64,000 bases of DNA from Roseisalinus antarcticus (GTDB lineage: Bacteria; Pseudomonadota; Alphaproteobacteria; Rhodobacterales; Rhodobacteraceae): positions 176,765-240,764 of the forward strand of contig NZ_FWFZ01000006.1 in assembly GCF_900172355.1 (NCBI RefSeq), given 5' to 3'. The position numbers were made by a program, and so were the translations under genes. Below the pieces are notes generated by a model. It did no database searches and was not told where the DNA came from. It was given only the letters and a program-made list of their open reading frames with translations. Shown piece by piece: positions 20,457 to 29,769 of the stretch. Numbering within the stretch: position 1 is the stretch's first letter; every line of letters begins with the position of its first letter.

Positions 20457-21689
20457 ATGACAAACGGTCCAGAGCGCTTCACCGGCAGCTTTACCCAGCA
20501 GGAGCCGATCCCCGAAGAGGGCATCGCGGCGGCCGTAGAGGTCATGCGCAGCGGCCGGCTGCACCGCTACAACACCGCCCCCGGCGAAGTGGGCGAAGTG
20601 GCGCTGCTGGAACAGGAATTCGCGGCGATGACGGGGGCGAAATACTGCCTTGCAGTGGCCTCGGGCGGGGCGGCGATGACCACCGCGCTTCGGGCGGCGG
20701 GCGTGCGGCCGGGCGATCCGGTGCTGACCAACGCCTTCACCCTGGCGCCGGTGCCGGGCGCGATCGCCGCGGTGGGCGCGGTGCCGCTCTATGTCGAGGT
20801 GACCGAGGGGCTGGTGATCGACCTGGGCGATCTGGAAACCCGGCTGGGGCAGGCTTCGGTCCTGCTGCTCAGCCACATGCGGGGCCATATCTGCGACATG
20901 GACCGGCTGATGGCGCTATGTACGCGGGCCGGGGTGCTGGTGATCGAGGATTGCGCCCACACCATGGGGGCCAACTGGAACGGCGTGCCCTCTGGACGCC
21001 ATGGCGTCATGGGCTGTTTTTCGACCCAGACCTACAAGCACATCAACTCGGGCGAGGGCGGGTTCCTCATCTCGGACGACGACGAGATGATGGCGCGGGC
21101 GATCATCGGCTCGGGCAGCTACATGCTGTATGGCCGGCACCTGGCCGCCCCGCCCGCCGCGGTTTTCGAGGACCTTCGGTTCGAGGTGCCCAATGTTTCG
21201 TCCCGCATGGACAACCTGCGCGCGGCGCTGCTGCGCCCGCAACTGCGCAAGATCGAGACCCAGGCGAAGCGCTGGAACGCCCGTCATGCCGTCGTCGAAG
21301 AGGGCTTGCGCGCGACACCGGGCCTGAGCCTTGTCGAGCGGCCCGCGCAGGAGGGCTATGTCGCCTCGTCCTTCCAGTTCCTGCTGACGGGCTGGGCCGA
21401 GGAGGACGTCCGTTCGGTGCTGTCGCGCTGTGCCGCGCGGGGGGTGGAGCTGAAATGGTTCGGCAACGCCGATCCGGTGGCTTTCACCTCGCGCTACGAT
21501 TCGTGGCGCTACGCCCCGGTGCCGGAGCTGCCGCGCACGGACCGGGTGCTGGCCGGGCTGCTGGATCTTCGACTTCCGCTGACCTTCAGCCTTGAGGATT
21601 GTGCGATGATCGCGCGGATCATTCGTCAGGAAGTTTCGATTGTCTGGCAGGCCCGGGCGGGGTCGTCGCGGCCCGGCGCGATGGGCTAG
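20457..21689 (+). CDS. DegT/DnrJ/EryC1/StrS-family PLP aminotransferase
   Basis: The 410-residue fold-type I PLP enzyme has Asp165 (VIEDCAHTMG), which contacts the pyridine nitrogen, and the Schiff-base Lys194 in QTYKHINSGEGG. The family transfers an amino group to keto-sugars for lipopolysaccharide, glycan or antibiotic sugars. No sugar-modifying neighbours are present, so the substrate is unknown. The last 71 bp overlap the 3' end of the globin-like gene on the other strand. Confidence 0.85.
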   Translation: MTNGPERFTGSFTQQEPIPEEGIAAAVEVMRSGRLHRYNTAPGEVGEVALLEQEFAAMTGAKYCLAVASGGAAMTTALRAAGVRPGDPVLTNAFTLAPVPGAIAAVGAVPLYVEVTEGLVIDLGDLETRLGQASVLLLSHMRGHICDMDRLMALCTRAGVLVIEDCAHTMGANWNGVPSGRHGVMGCFSTQTYKHINSGEGGFLISDDDEMMARAIIGSGSYMLYGRHLAAPPAAVFEDLRFEVPNVSSRMDNLRAALLRPQLRKIETQAKRWNARHAVVEEGLRATPGLSLVERPAQEGYVASSFQFLLTGWAEEDVRSVLSRCAARGVELKWFGNADPVAFTSRYDSWRYAPVPELPRTDRVLAGLLDLRLPLTFSLEDCAMIARIIRQEVSIVWQARAGSSRPGAMG

Positions 21690-22161
21690 GCCCGGGGTCG
21701 GTTTCGGGCGCGACCCGATCAAGGATCAGCAGCGGCGCGACGCCGAGCAATCCTTCGTTCCAGGCGCGGGCATGGTCCTTTGTCCAGGTGGGGCCGTGCC
21801 AGAGGGACAGCGCATGGACCAGGGTCCTGACGATGGTTCGGCGCATGCGGGGCGGCATTCTTGCGCTTCGATCGGCCAGCCCTGCGTCCTGCGCCATCGG
21901 GGCGGCGCCGTCGGGATCGCGCAGGTTGGCCAGCGCGTGGGCCAGCGCATGGCCAAGCATGTTGGTCTGCTCGCTCATCTGGTGCGGCAGGACCCCGTGC
22001 AGCTGCGGGCTCGCGTCGAACAGCGCCTCGTAGTAATCCGAAGCGAGCCAGATCACCTTGTCGCCCACACGCGACAGGCTGTCCGCCACAAGCTCGGCCT
22101 GCGGTCTGGCGCGCAGGGGGATTTTCGACGTGATCGACCTGGCGGGCATTTCATGCTTCAT
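21619..22161 (-). CDS. Globin-like protein lacking the proximal histidine
   Basis: This 180-residue protein resembles single-domain bacterial globins: YYEALFDASPQLHGVLPHQM (about 43-62) fits the B/C/CD region, EQTNMLGHALAHALANL the E helix, and a G/H-like block ends in TWTKDHARAWNEGLL. In this reading the F8 position, normally His in LxRRHVxYGV, is Ser99 (LADRSARM). The protein may therefore not bind heme in the usual way. A nonconserved Pro-rich tail of about 30 residues overlaps the DegT-family gene by 71 bp. It is divergent from nuoA. Assignment is by pattern, not by database search. Confidence 0.6.
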   Translation of the reverse strand: MKHEMPARSITSKIPLRARPQAELVADSLSRVGDKVIWLASDYYEALFDASPQLHGVLPHQMSEQTNMLGHALAHALANLRDPDGAAPMAQDAGLADRSARMPPRMRRTIVRTLVHALSLWHGPTWTKDHARAWNEGLLGVAPLLILDRVAPETDPGPSPSRRAATTPPGPARQSKLPDE

Positions 22162-22196
22162 CCCGAGACGCTACGGGCAATGAGTTAAGCGATGGT

Positions 22197-22214
22197 GAAC
22201 CTGTATGCAGGTTC
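22197..22214. promoter_or_regulatory. Inverted repeat upstream of the nuo operon
   Basis: A perfect 7-bp inverted repeat (GAACCTG-TATG-CAGGTTC) sits in the 162-bp region between the globin-like gene and nuoA. It could be an operator for one or both divergent units. A weak TTGACC -35-like element lies at 22255-22260, without a convincing -10 box. Confidence 0.3.
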
Positions 22215-22323
22215 CGAGCTGTTTGCCGCGACGTTAGGTGTCAGCGGCGTCTTGTTGACCGCGCCGGGGCAGGGGGGTAAGCGGGAAAGGACATGTCTTT
22301 CGGCCCCCAAGGAGAGTTTACCG

Positions 22324-22689
22324 ATGGAAGAGTTTCTGAGGGAATACCTGCCCATCGTGGTTTTTCTGGGTCTGGCGATCGTGCTGGGCCTTGTCTTCAT
22401 CCTCGCGGCGGCCCTCGTCGCGGTGCGAAACCCCGACCCCGAGAAAGTCTCGGCCTACGAATGCGGGTTCAACGCCTTCGACGATGCGCGGATGAAATTC
22501 GACGTGCGGTTCTACCTGGTCTCGATCCTTTTCATCATCTTCGACCTGGAGGTCGCGTTCCTGTTCCCCTGGGCGGTCGCGTTCCAGGACGTCTCGATGG
22601 TGGGATTCTGGTCGATGATGGTGTTCCTGGGCGTGCTGACCATCGGCTTCGCCTATGAATGGAAAAAGGGTGCGCTGGAGTGGGAGTGA
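22324..22689 (+). CDS. nuoA: NADH-quinone oxidoreductase subunit A
   Basis: The 121-residue membrane subunit of complex I has three transmembrane helices. The conserved loop [21 protein letters not shown] contains the Cys that becomes accessible in the deactive enzyme of related systems. An AAGGAGAG ribosome-binding site lies just upstream. It is the first gene of the nuo operon. The frame continues upstream without homology. Confidence 0.96.
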   Translation: MEEFLREYLPIVVFLGLAIVLGLVFILAAALVAVRNPDPEKVSAYECGFNAFDDARMKFDVRFYLVSILFIIFDLEVAFLFPWAVAFQDVSMVGFWSMMVFLGVLTIGFAYEWKKGALEWE

Positions 22690-22703
22690 CGCCCCGAGCG
22701 TAG

Positions 22704-23483
<780 letters not shown>

Positions 23484-23521
23484 ACGCCCCCGCCGACAGC
23501 GCCCGGAAGAAAGGAAGCGAC

Positions 23522-24142
23522 ATGCTTGATGAACAGATCGAAGCGCTGGAGGAACTGGGCGCACATCTGGAGCTGAAGCGCTCCGACTGCGTGGCCGGCT
23601 GGTCGGTGGCCCTGGGCGAGCTGACGATGGACGTGGCACTCGCGAACCTGTCGGGCTTCGTCGAATTCCTCAAGACCGACGCGACCTGCAAGTTCTCCAG
23701 CCTCGTGGACATCACCGCGGTGGATTACCCCGGCCGGGCCAAGCGGTTCGACGTGGTCTACCACTTCCTGTCGATGTACCAGAACCAGCGCATCCGCCTG
23801 CGGGTCGCGGTCCGCGAAGAGGACATGGTGCCCTCGATCGCGACGATCCACCCCAGCGCCAACTGGTTCGAGCGCGAGATCTTCGACATGTTCGGCATCC
23901 TGTTCTCGGGCCACCCGGACCTGCGGCGCCTGCTGACCGATTACGGCTTTCGCGGCCACCCGTTGCGCAAGGATTTTCCGACCACCGGCTATACCGAGGT
24001 GCGCTACGACGAAGAGCAGAAGCGCGTCGTCTACGAGCCGGTCAACCTGGTGCAGGAATACCGCCAGTTCGACTTCATGTCGCCATGGGAGGGGGCCGAG
24101 TACATCCTTCCCGGCGACGAAAAGAAAGAGGGCGCCAAATGA
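23522..24142 (+). CDS. nuoC: NADH-quinone oxidoreductase subunit C (30 kDa)
   Basis: The 206-residue hydrophilic subunit is separate from NuoD, unlike the fused NuoCD of enterobacteria. The signature [17 protein letters not shown] is followed by [18 protein letters not shown]. The stop codon overlaps the next start as ATGA. Confidence 0.97.
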   Translation: MLDEQIEALEELGAHLELKRSDCVAGWSVALGELTMDVALANLSGFVEFLKTDATCKFSSLVDITAVDYPGRAKRFDVVYHFLSMYQNQRIRLRVAVREEDMVPSIATIHPSANWFEREIFDMFGILFSGHPDLRRLLTDYGFRGHPLRKDFPTTGYTEVRYDEEQKRVVYEPVNLVQEYRQFDFMSPWEGAEYILPGDEKKEGAK

Positions 24143-24531
24143 TGGATGCCGCAGCCATGACGGCGGCAGAGGCCGTCAGCGCACAGGCCCGGGCCTATTG
24201 CGAGGCCGTCCATCAAGCCAACCCCGAGGCGTTCGATCACATGTGTCACCCGTCCTTCATGATGACGGCGGTGGCGGGATCGGGCCATCCGGTGTTCTGG
24301 GACAAGGAGGCCTACATGCGCCGCGTGGCCGGCCGCGACCCCCAGATCGGCCCCGCCTCCTTCGAGATCCTGCAGGTCGACGCGGCCGCCGACACGGCCC
24401 ATGTCAAGCTCTGGGTGGACGTCCCGCCGCAGCGGTTCGAGGATTACCTCGGCTTCTTCCTCATCGAGGGGGAATGGAAACTGATCACGAAACTGTTCCG
24501 GACCATCGACGGTCCGGCGCTGGAAGGGTGA
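24139..24531 (+). CDS. NTF2/SnoaL-like protein between nuoC and nuoD
   Basis: The 130-residue protein has the NTF2-like (lumazine-binding/SnoaL) cone-fold pattern. The helix [21 protein letters not shown] leads to a strand rich in aromatics, and [17 protein letters not shown] is the typical last strand pair. No catalytic residues can be assigned. It overlaps nuoC by 4 bp and lies 7 bp before nuoD, so it is co-expressed with complex I. A role in assembly or stability is inference from position only. Confidence 0.7.
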   Translation: MMDAAAMTAAEAVSAQARAYCEAVHQANPEAFDHMCHPSFMMTAVAGSGHPVFWDKEAYMRRVAGRDPQIGPASFEILQVDAAADTAHVKLWVDVPPQRFEDYLGFFLIEGEWKLITKLFRTIDGPALEG

Positions 24532-24538
24532 ATAGACC

Positions 24539-25756
24539 ATGATGGACGGCACCAAAGGTTTCGAAGACGCCCAGACGGGCGAACAGAAGATCCGCAATTT
24601 CAACATCAACTTCGGCCCGCAGCACCCGGCCGCCCACGGCGTTCTGCGCCTTGTGCTCGAGCTTGACGGCGAGATCGTGGAACGCTGCGATCCCCACATC
24701 GGCCTGCTGCACCGTGGCACGGAAAAGCTGATGGAAAGCCGGACCTACCTGCAGAACCTGCCCTATTTCGATCGGCTCGATTACGTCGCCCCGATGAACC
24801 AGGAACACGCCTGGTGCCTGGCGATCGAGCGGCTGACCGGCACCGAGGTCCCGCGCCGCGCCAGCCTGATCCGGGTGCTGTTCTGCGAGATCGGCCGGGT
24901 GCTGAACCACCTGCTCAACGTGACGACGCAGGCCATGGACGTGGGTGCGCTGACCCCGCCGCTCTGGGGGTTCGAGGAGCGCGAGAAGCTTATGATCTTC
25001 TACGAGCGGGCCTGCGGGGCGCGGCTTCACGCCGCCTATTTCCGGCCCGGCGGCGTGCACCAGGACCTGACGCCCGAGCTGATCGAGGACATCGACGCCT
25101 GGGCGGTCGAATTTCCCAAGCTGCTTGACGACATCGACGGGCTGCTGACCGAGAACCGCATCTTCAAGCAGCGCAACGTGGACATCGGCGTGATTTCGGA
25201 GCAGGAGATCCTCGATTGGGGCTTCTCGGGCGTGATGGTCCGGGGCTCTGGCCTCGCCTGGGATCTGCGCCGGGCGCAGCCCTACGAATGCTATGACGAG
25301 TTCGATTTCCAGATCCCCGTCGGCAAGAACGGCGATTGCTTCGACCGCTACCTCGTCCGCATGGAAGAGATGCGCCAGTCGACCAACATCATCCGCCAGG
25401 CCTGCGAGAAATTGCGCAACGAGCCCGGCGAGGTCCTGTCGCGGGGCAAGATCACGCCGCCGTCCCGAACGGACATGAAGACCTCGATGGAGGCTCTGAT
25501 CCACCACTTCAAGCTTTATACTGAAGGGTTCCACGTTCCTGCGGGCGAGATCTACGTCGCGGTCGAGGCGCCCAAGGGTGAGTTCGGCGTCTACCTGGTG
25601 GCCGACGGCACCAATCGGCCCTACCGCGCCAAGCTGCGGGCGCCAGGCTTCCTGCACCTGCAATCCATGGACCACGTCTGCAAGGGCCACCAGCTGGCCG
25701 ACGTCGCGGCCATCATCGGCACGCTGGATATCGTCTTCGGCGAAGTCGACAGATGA
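24539..25756 (+). CDS. nuoD: NADH-quinone oxidoreductase subunit D (49 kDa)
   Basis: The 405-residue subunit forms the quinone-binding site together with Nuo[17 protein letters not shown] contains the conserved His that binds the quinone headgroup region, and [18 protein letters not shown] and [16 protein letters not shown] are family blocks. A second ATG directly follows the first, so the start may be 24539 or 24542. The stop codon overlaps the start of a tiny downstream ORF. Confidence 0.97.
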   Translation: MMDGTKGFEDAQTGEQKIRNFNINFGPQHPAAHGVLRLVLELDGEIVERCDPHIGLLHRGTEKLMESRTYLQNLPYFDRLDYVAPMNQEHAWCLAIERLTGTEVPRRASLIRVLFCEIGRVLNHLLNVTTQAMDVGALTPPLWGFEEREKLMIFYERACGARLHAAYFRPGGVHQDLTPELIEDIDAWAVEFPKLLDDIDGLLTENRIFKQRNVDIGVISEQEILDWGFSGVMVRGSGLAWDLRRAQPYECYDEFDFQIPVGKNGDCFDRYLVRMEEMRQSTNIIRQACEKLRNEPGEVLSRGKITPPSRTDMKTSMEALIHHFKLYTEGFHVPAGEIYVAVEAPKGEFGVYLVADGTNRPYRAKLRAPGFLHLQSMDHVCKGHQLADVAAIIGTLDIVFGEVDR

Positions 25757-25863
25757 TCAGCATCGTCGGGGTCTCGGTCCTGTTCCTTGCGGCCGGTGGG
25801 CCATTGCACACGCTTCCGGCCGCGGTGGCCTTCGGGCCGCTGCTGGGGCTCGCCGCTTTCTGA
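25753..25863 (+). CDS. Small hydrophobic ORF coupled to nuoD (36 aa)
   Basis: An ORF of 36 codons starts at an ATG that overlaps the nuoD stop codon (ATGA). It encodes [16 protein letters not shown] followed by a second apolar stretch ending GPLLGLAAF. It could be a one- or two-helix membrane miniprotein made by translational coupling. There is no independent ribosome-binding site and no known family. Coding status rests on the overlap and hydrophobic composition only. Confidence 0.35.
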   Translation: MISIVGVSVLFLAAGGPLHTLPAAVAFGPLLGLAAF

Positions 25864-26047
25864 AGGCTTTCCCGCGGGCGTCGTCCCGCTGTCCCGTCCC
25901 ACCCGGCGCCGCCATGCGCCGGAGGCCCGTCCGCGGGAGGCCTGTGCGCGGGAGGTCCAGGCACCAAGGCAGGCTGGCCTGTTGCGCGGTGGCCCTGCTA
26001 CACTCGCAACCGTATGAGGCGATTTGCGATTCTGGAAAGGTGCGGAC

Positions 26048-26596
26048 ATGCGGACATGGGCTTTGTGCGTGGGCTTCGCGCTGATGTCGGGGGCGGCCTC
26101 GGGGCAGGATTTTGGCCCTGACGGCACCCGGATGGATCTTCGGCATATTGCCGGGGACCGCGCCGTGGTGAGCGACCTGCAGGGAACCTCCTACGTGTGC
26201 GAATTCCGGATCGACAACGCCGCCGCGGTGATCACCGGTTGTGCGCCGCTGCGCCATGTGTCGCGCGCCGCGCTGGCCGCCGCCGCGGAGGAACGCGAGG
26301 CCCTGATCGTCGCGCTGAGCAACCTGCCGCCTATGGTCGCGACGGTGGCCGTCTCCGGGGCGCTGCGCGACATGGGCTGTGCGCTGCGCCTGGGCGACAT
26401 GGACGACCAGGAGCTTCTGACCCTGCTGACCGTCGCCGCCGCGCCCCATCTCGGCTTCGATCCCGCGATCGTGGACGAGGAGATCGTCGAGGCGGTCCGC
26501 CCCGCGATCGACGAGGCGGGCGACATCCTGGTCGACCAGGGGCGCCTGGTGATCAACGAGCGGCTCAAGGTCGCGACGCTGACGGATTGCCCATGA
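26048..26596 (+). CDS. Exported protein of unknown function (first of a related tandem pair)
   Basis: The 182-residue protein has a signal peptide (MRTWALCVGFALMSGAASG). The mature protein opens with a beta-rich segment containing VVSDLQGTSYVCEFRIDN and a second Cys, followed by a helical segment with another Cys pair region. The layout closely resembles that of the next gene. The start was set at the ATG beginning the signal peptide, after GAAAGGTGCGG. A 184-bp gap separates it from the small ORF after nuoD. It is probably periplasmic and part of the nuo transcript. Confidence 0.7.
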   Translation: MRTWALCVGFALMSGAASGQDFGPDGTRMDLRHIAGDRAVVSDLQGTSYVCEFRIDNAAAVITGCAPLRHVSRAALAAAAEEREALIVALSNLPPMVATVAVSGALRDMGCALRLGDMDDQELLTLLTVAAAPHLGFDPAIVDEEIVEAVRPAIDEAGDILVDQGRLVINERLKVATLTDCP

Positions 26597-27105
26597 GGCT
26601 GGCCGCCGCCCTGGCACTGCTGGCGGCCCCGGTCGCGGCCCAGGCCCTCGACCCGGCCGCCCCGGTCGAGATCACGGGCGTCCTGGACCCGACCCGGGTG
26701 GTGGTCCGCAACAGCGGGCGGGATTTCGTCTGTGACCTCGACGTCACCGACGAGGCGGCCGAGCTGGCCCGCTGCCGGGCCGTGACCGTCGCCGCGGCGC
26801 CGGCGGATCAGACCGAGGGGCTCGCCCGGTCCGAGGCCGCCAGCCTGCTGGCCGGCATGTCCGATCGCGGGTGGGAGCAGCTTGTGCGCCAGGTGATGGC
26901 TGGCAGCGGTTGCCGCCTGGCGATGACCGGCGGGCAGAGCCAGGTCGTCACCCTCCTGTCCGAGGCGATGGGCATCTCGGAGGGCGACCTCGCGCCGGTG
27001 CGCGACAGGCTCTTTGTCCGGGCCGACCGGGCGATCGTCACCCTGACCTCGACCGGCGCGATCCGGGTCGAAGGAGGCGCATTGATACTGGAGGAGTGCC
27101 AATGA
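26593..27105 (+). CDS. Exported protein of unknown function (second of the tandem pair)
   Basis: The 170-residue protein has a signal peptide, MRLAAALALLAAPVAAQA. The segment VVVRNSGRDFVCDLDVTD followed by Cys aligns with the equivalent segment of the preceding gene. The helical part with a late Cys and the stretch VVTLLSEAMGIS also align, which suggests a tandem duplication. It overlaps both neighbours by 4 bp (ATGA). Function is unknown. Confidence 0.7.
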   Translation: MRLAAALALLAAPVAAQALDPAAPVEITGVLDPTRVVVRNSGRDFVCDLDVTDEAAELARCRAVTVAAAPADQTEGLARSEAASLLAGMSDRGWEQLVRQVMAGSGCRLAMTGGQSQVVTLLSEAMGISEGDLAPVRDRLFVRADRAIVTLTSTGAIRVEGGALILEECQ

Positions 27106-27401
27106 GACGGCCCCTGTTCCCTGTTCTGGCATGCGCCCTGGCGCTGTCGGCCTGTGCCGCGCCCGCGCCGCCCCCCGTGCTGCCCGCCGGGGTGACCGAG
27201 GCCGACCTCGGCGTCTTTCGCGCCGCCGTGGTCGAGGCGGGGTGCCGGGTCACCAACGACACCGAGGCGGCCGTCGTGGAGGCCCGCACCGACCTGGACC
27301 CGGCCCGCCTGCGCGGCGTGGTCGAATATCTCGGCCGCACCGGAGAGCTGGTGGACGCGGGCCCCGGCGGCTTTGCCCTGCGGACCGGGCCCTGCGGCTG
27401 A
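27102..27401 (+). CDS. Small putative lipoprotein in the nuo operon
   Basis: The 99-residue protein has a signal peptide ending in the lipobox LSAC (Cys18) and a Pro/Ala linker. It then has a domain of about 65 residues containing a conserved-looking GCRVTNDTEAAVVEARTDLD. The start overlaps the preceding stop codon as ATGA. The final residues include a Cys three from the end. Function is unknown; it is probably anchored facing the periplasm. Confidence 0.65.
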   Translation: MRRPLFPVLACALALSACAAPAPPPVLPAGVTEADLGVFRAAVVEAGCRVTNDTEAAVVEARTDLDPARLRGVVEYLGRTGELVDAGPGGFALRTGPCG

Positions 27402-27588
27402 CCCGGGCGGGCTGCAGACCTCAGGGGCCGGCGAGGGGCGGCATCATTGCGAAGTTTCGGCGTTGCCGGCGGCGCCCGGCGCCCGGGCGCGGCGGGTTGA
27501 CCGGTTGACCCCCCGCGCAGGCGGCGCTACGCCAAGCAAAAGCGGGCCGTTTCGTGCGCCTGCGCCGATCATTCGGAGCCCATAGCCC

Positions 27589-28743
27589 ATGCTGAGACGC
27601 CTGCACCAGTCGCAACCAGGAAGCTTTGCCTTCACCCCGGACAACCAGGCCTGGGCCGAAGCGCAGATCACCAAGTATCCCCAGGGCCGCCAGGCCTCGG
27701 CGATCATTCCGCTGTTGTGGCGGGCGCAGGAACAGGAAGGCTGGCTGTCGAAACCGGCGATCGAGCATGTGTGCGAGATGCTGGGCATGGCCTATATCCG
27801 CGGCCTCGAGGTCGCGACCTTCTATTTCATGTTCCAGTTGCAGCCGGTCGGGTCGGTCGCGAATGTTCAGATCTGCGGGACGACCTCCTGCATGATCTGC
27901 GGCGCCGAGGACCTGGTTGCGGTCTGCCGGGACAAGATCGCGGATGCTCCCCACGCGCTGTCGGCGGACGGCAAGTTCTCCTGGGAAGAGGTCGAGTGCC
28001 TGGGCGCCTGCGCCAACGCGCCGATGGCCCAGATCGGCAAGGATTATTACGAGGACCTGACGGCCGAAAAACTGGCCTGGATCCTTGACGAGATGGCGGC
28101 GGGCCGCGTGCCGACGCCGGGTCCGCAAAATGGCCGCTATGCTGCCGAACCGGCATCGGGGCTGACCTCGCTGACCGCATGGGAGGCGGACCGCCTGCCG
28201 CAGAACGCGAGCGTCGCGCTCGCCTCCGAGCTTGGCGACACGATCAAGCGCATCGACGGCAGCGAAGTGCCCCTTCGCGCGCCCTGGGGCGACGCGGGCG
28301 GCACGCCGGCAGGCGCCGCCGCCGCCCGGCGCGATGACCTGATGGGCCCGTCGGGCCCGACCGGCGCGCAAGGCGGACGGTCCCCGGCCGAGAGCCCGAG
28401 CCCGCGCGACAAGGGCGAGGCCAGCGACAAGGTCTCCGAAGCCTCGGGCGAGGCGCCCGACGTGGATGCCGTCGCCAAGCCCTCGACCGGTGAGGTGGCT
28501 GAGGTCGAGCCCGAGACCCTGGACGCGCCGCGCGGCGGGCAGGCCGATGACCTCAAGCGGATCAAGGGGGTCGGCCCACAGCTGGAGGGCCTGCTGAACG
28601 AGATGGGTTTCTACCATTTCGCGCAGATCGCCGCCTGGGGTCCGGGCGAGATCGCCTGGGTCGACGCCCGGCTCAAGTTCAAGGGCCGGATCGAGCGCGA
28701 CGACTGGGTCGCGCAGGCGACGGAATTCGCTGGCGAAAGCTGA
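27589..28743 (+). CDS. nuoE: NADH-quinone oxidoreductase subunit E with long C-terminal extension
   Basis: Residues 1-175 are a normal NuoE (24 kDa) with the 2Fe-2S cluster N1a ligands Cys96, Cys101, Cys137 and Cys141. At 384 residues the protein is more than twice the usual length of about 160-240. The extension has a low-complexity linker (about 235-315) and a C-terminal domain, 318-382, starting [21 protein letters not shown]. That motif is of helix-hairpin-helix type (GVGP), and the same domain ends the next two genes. The extension resembles those of other Rhodobacteraceae NuoE proteins; its role is unknown. Confidence 0.93.
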   Translation: MLRRLHQSQPGSFAFTPDNQAWAEAQITKYPQGRQASAIIPLLWRAQEQEGWLSKPAIEHVCEMLGMAYIRGLEVATFYFMFQLQPVGSVANVQICGTTSCMICGAEDLVAVCRDKIADAPHALSADGKFSWEEVECLGACANAPMAQIGKDYYEDLTAEKLAWILDEMAAGRVPTPGPQNGRYAAEPASGLTSLTAWEADRLPQNASVALASELGDTIKRIDGSEVPLRAPWGDAGGTPAGAAAARRDDLMGPSGPTGAQGGRSPAESPSPRDKGEASDKVSEASGEAPDVDAVAKPSTGEVAEVEPETLDAPRGGQADDLKRIKGVGPQLEGLLNEMGFYHFAQIAAWGPGEIAWVDARLKFKGRIERDDWVAQATEFAGES

Positions 28744-28917
28744 TCCGGACCGGGGCGGGGCGCCCGTCGCGCCGCTTTCGGAGTGCCGGAAAGGTCGCAG
28801 GATTGGGGCCTTGCGACGGAAACGGTGTTCAGACGCTGCAAAATGGCTATGGTTCAGGGGATTCTCGCGTCCGAGAGCGCGGTCTTGCGGGATCTAGGAC
28901 AATAGGGAGTGCTGCAG

Positions 28918-29592
28918 ATGACAGAGCATAGCGACCAGTTGAAGTGCCAGGCCGGCTGTTGGGGGCTTGGCGCGGTGGCCGGTTTCGCCGCGACGGCGAT
29001 CATGATCGTGCTTGGCGACGTATCGGCAACCGGGTCGATCTTTGTCGGCATCGTGACGGTTCTGGCCGTCGGCCTTTTCCTCAGCCTTGTGCTGTGCACG
29101 GCGTTGAGCGGCCCCGCCGTCGCGCCCACCGTTCCCAAACGTGCGGCCGCCCCGGCCCCGCGGCCGGCGAGCACCGCGCCCGCCGCGAGTGCTGCGCCGG
29201 CCGCAAGCCCTGCGCCCGCCGCCCCGGCCCCCACGCCGGAGCCCGCCCCGGCCCCGGCTCCGACTTCGACGCCCGCGCCCGCGGCAGAGGCAGAGGCAGA
29301 GGCACCCGCAGCCGGTGACGCGGCAAAGCCCGCGACGCTTTCGGCGGCCCGCGACGGTGGCCCGGACGACCTCAAGCTGATCAAGGGCGTGGGGCCGAAG
29401 CTCGAGTCGCTTCTGCATTCCATGGGGTTCTATCACTTCGACCAGGTCGCCGGCTGGACCGCCTCCGAGGTGGCCTGGGTCGACGAGAACCTGGAAGGGT
29501 TCAAGGGCCGCGTGACCCGCGACGGCTGGGTCTCCCAGGCCAAGATCCTCGCGGCCGGCGGCGAGACCGAGTTCTCCGCCAAGTCCAAATAG
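28918..29592 (+). CDS. Membrane protein with C-terminal helix-hairpin-helix-like domain
   Basis: The 224-residue protein has two predicted transmembrane helices (about 15-33 and 41-63). A linker of about 80 residues made almost only of Ala and Pro with acidic residues follows. The C-terminal domain (150-212) starts DDLKLIKGVGPKLESLLHSM and contains GFYHFDQVAGW, matching the end of NuoE. The start is the ATG behind GGGAGTGCTGCAG; a GTG 9 bp upstream is possible. It is probably anchored in the inner membrane with the domain in the cytoplasm, near complex I. Function is unknown. Confidence 0.75.
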   Translation: MTEHSDQLKCQAGCWGLGAVAGFAATAIMIVLGDVSATGSIFVGIVTVLAVGLFLSLVLCTALSGPAVAPTVPKRAAAPAPRPASTAPAASAAPAASPAPAAPAPTPEPAPAPAPTSTPAPAAEAEAEAPAAGDAAKPATLSAARDGGPDDLKLIKGVGPKLESLLHSMGFYHFDQVAGWTASEVAWVDENLEGFKGRVTRDGWVSQAKILAAGGETEFSAKSK

Positions 29593-29769
29593 GGCAGGGC
29601 CCCTCTGCGGGCCGATGGTCCGAGCGCCTTTGCGCCGTTCGGTGCGGGGACGGATATGCTGCGGTGCAAAATATCTTGCTGCGCTGCGGCATTTGAGGCA
29701 TGGATTGGGCAAGGGCCGCGCGTCCAGCGTCGGCTCGCCCCATGAGACCCACCCGACTGGAGGTGTGAC

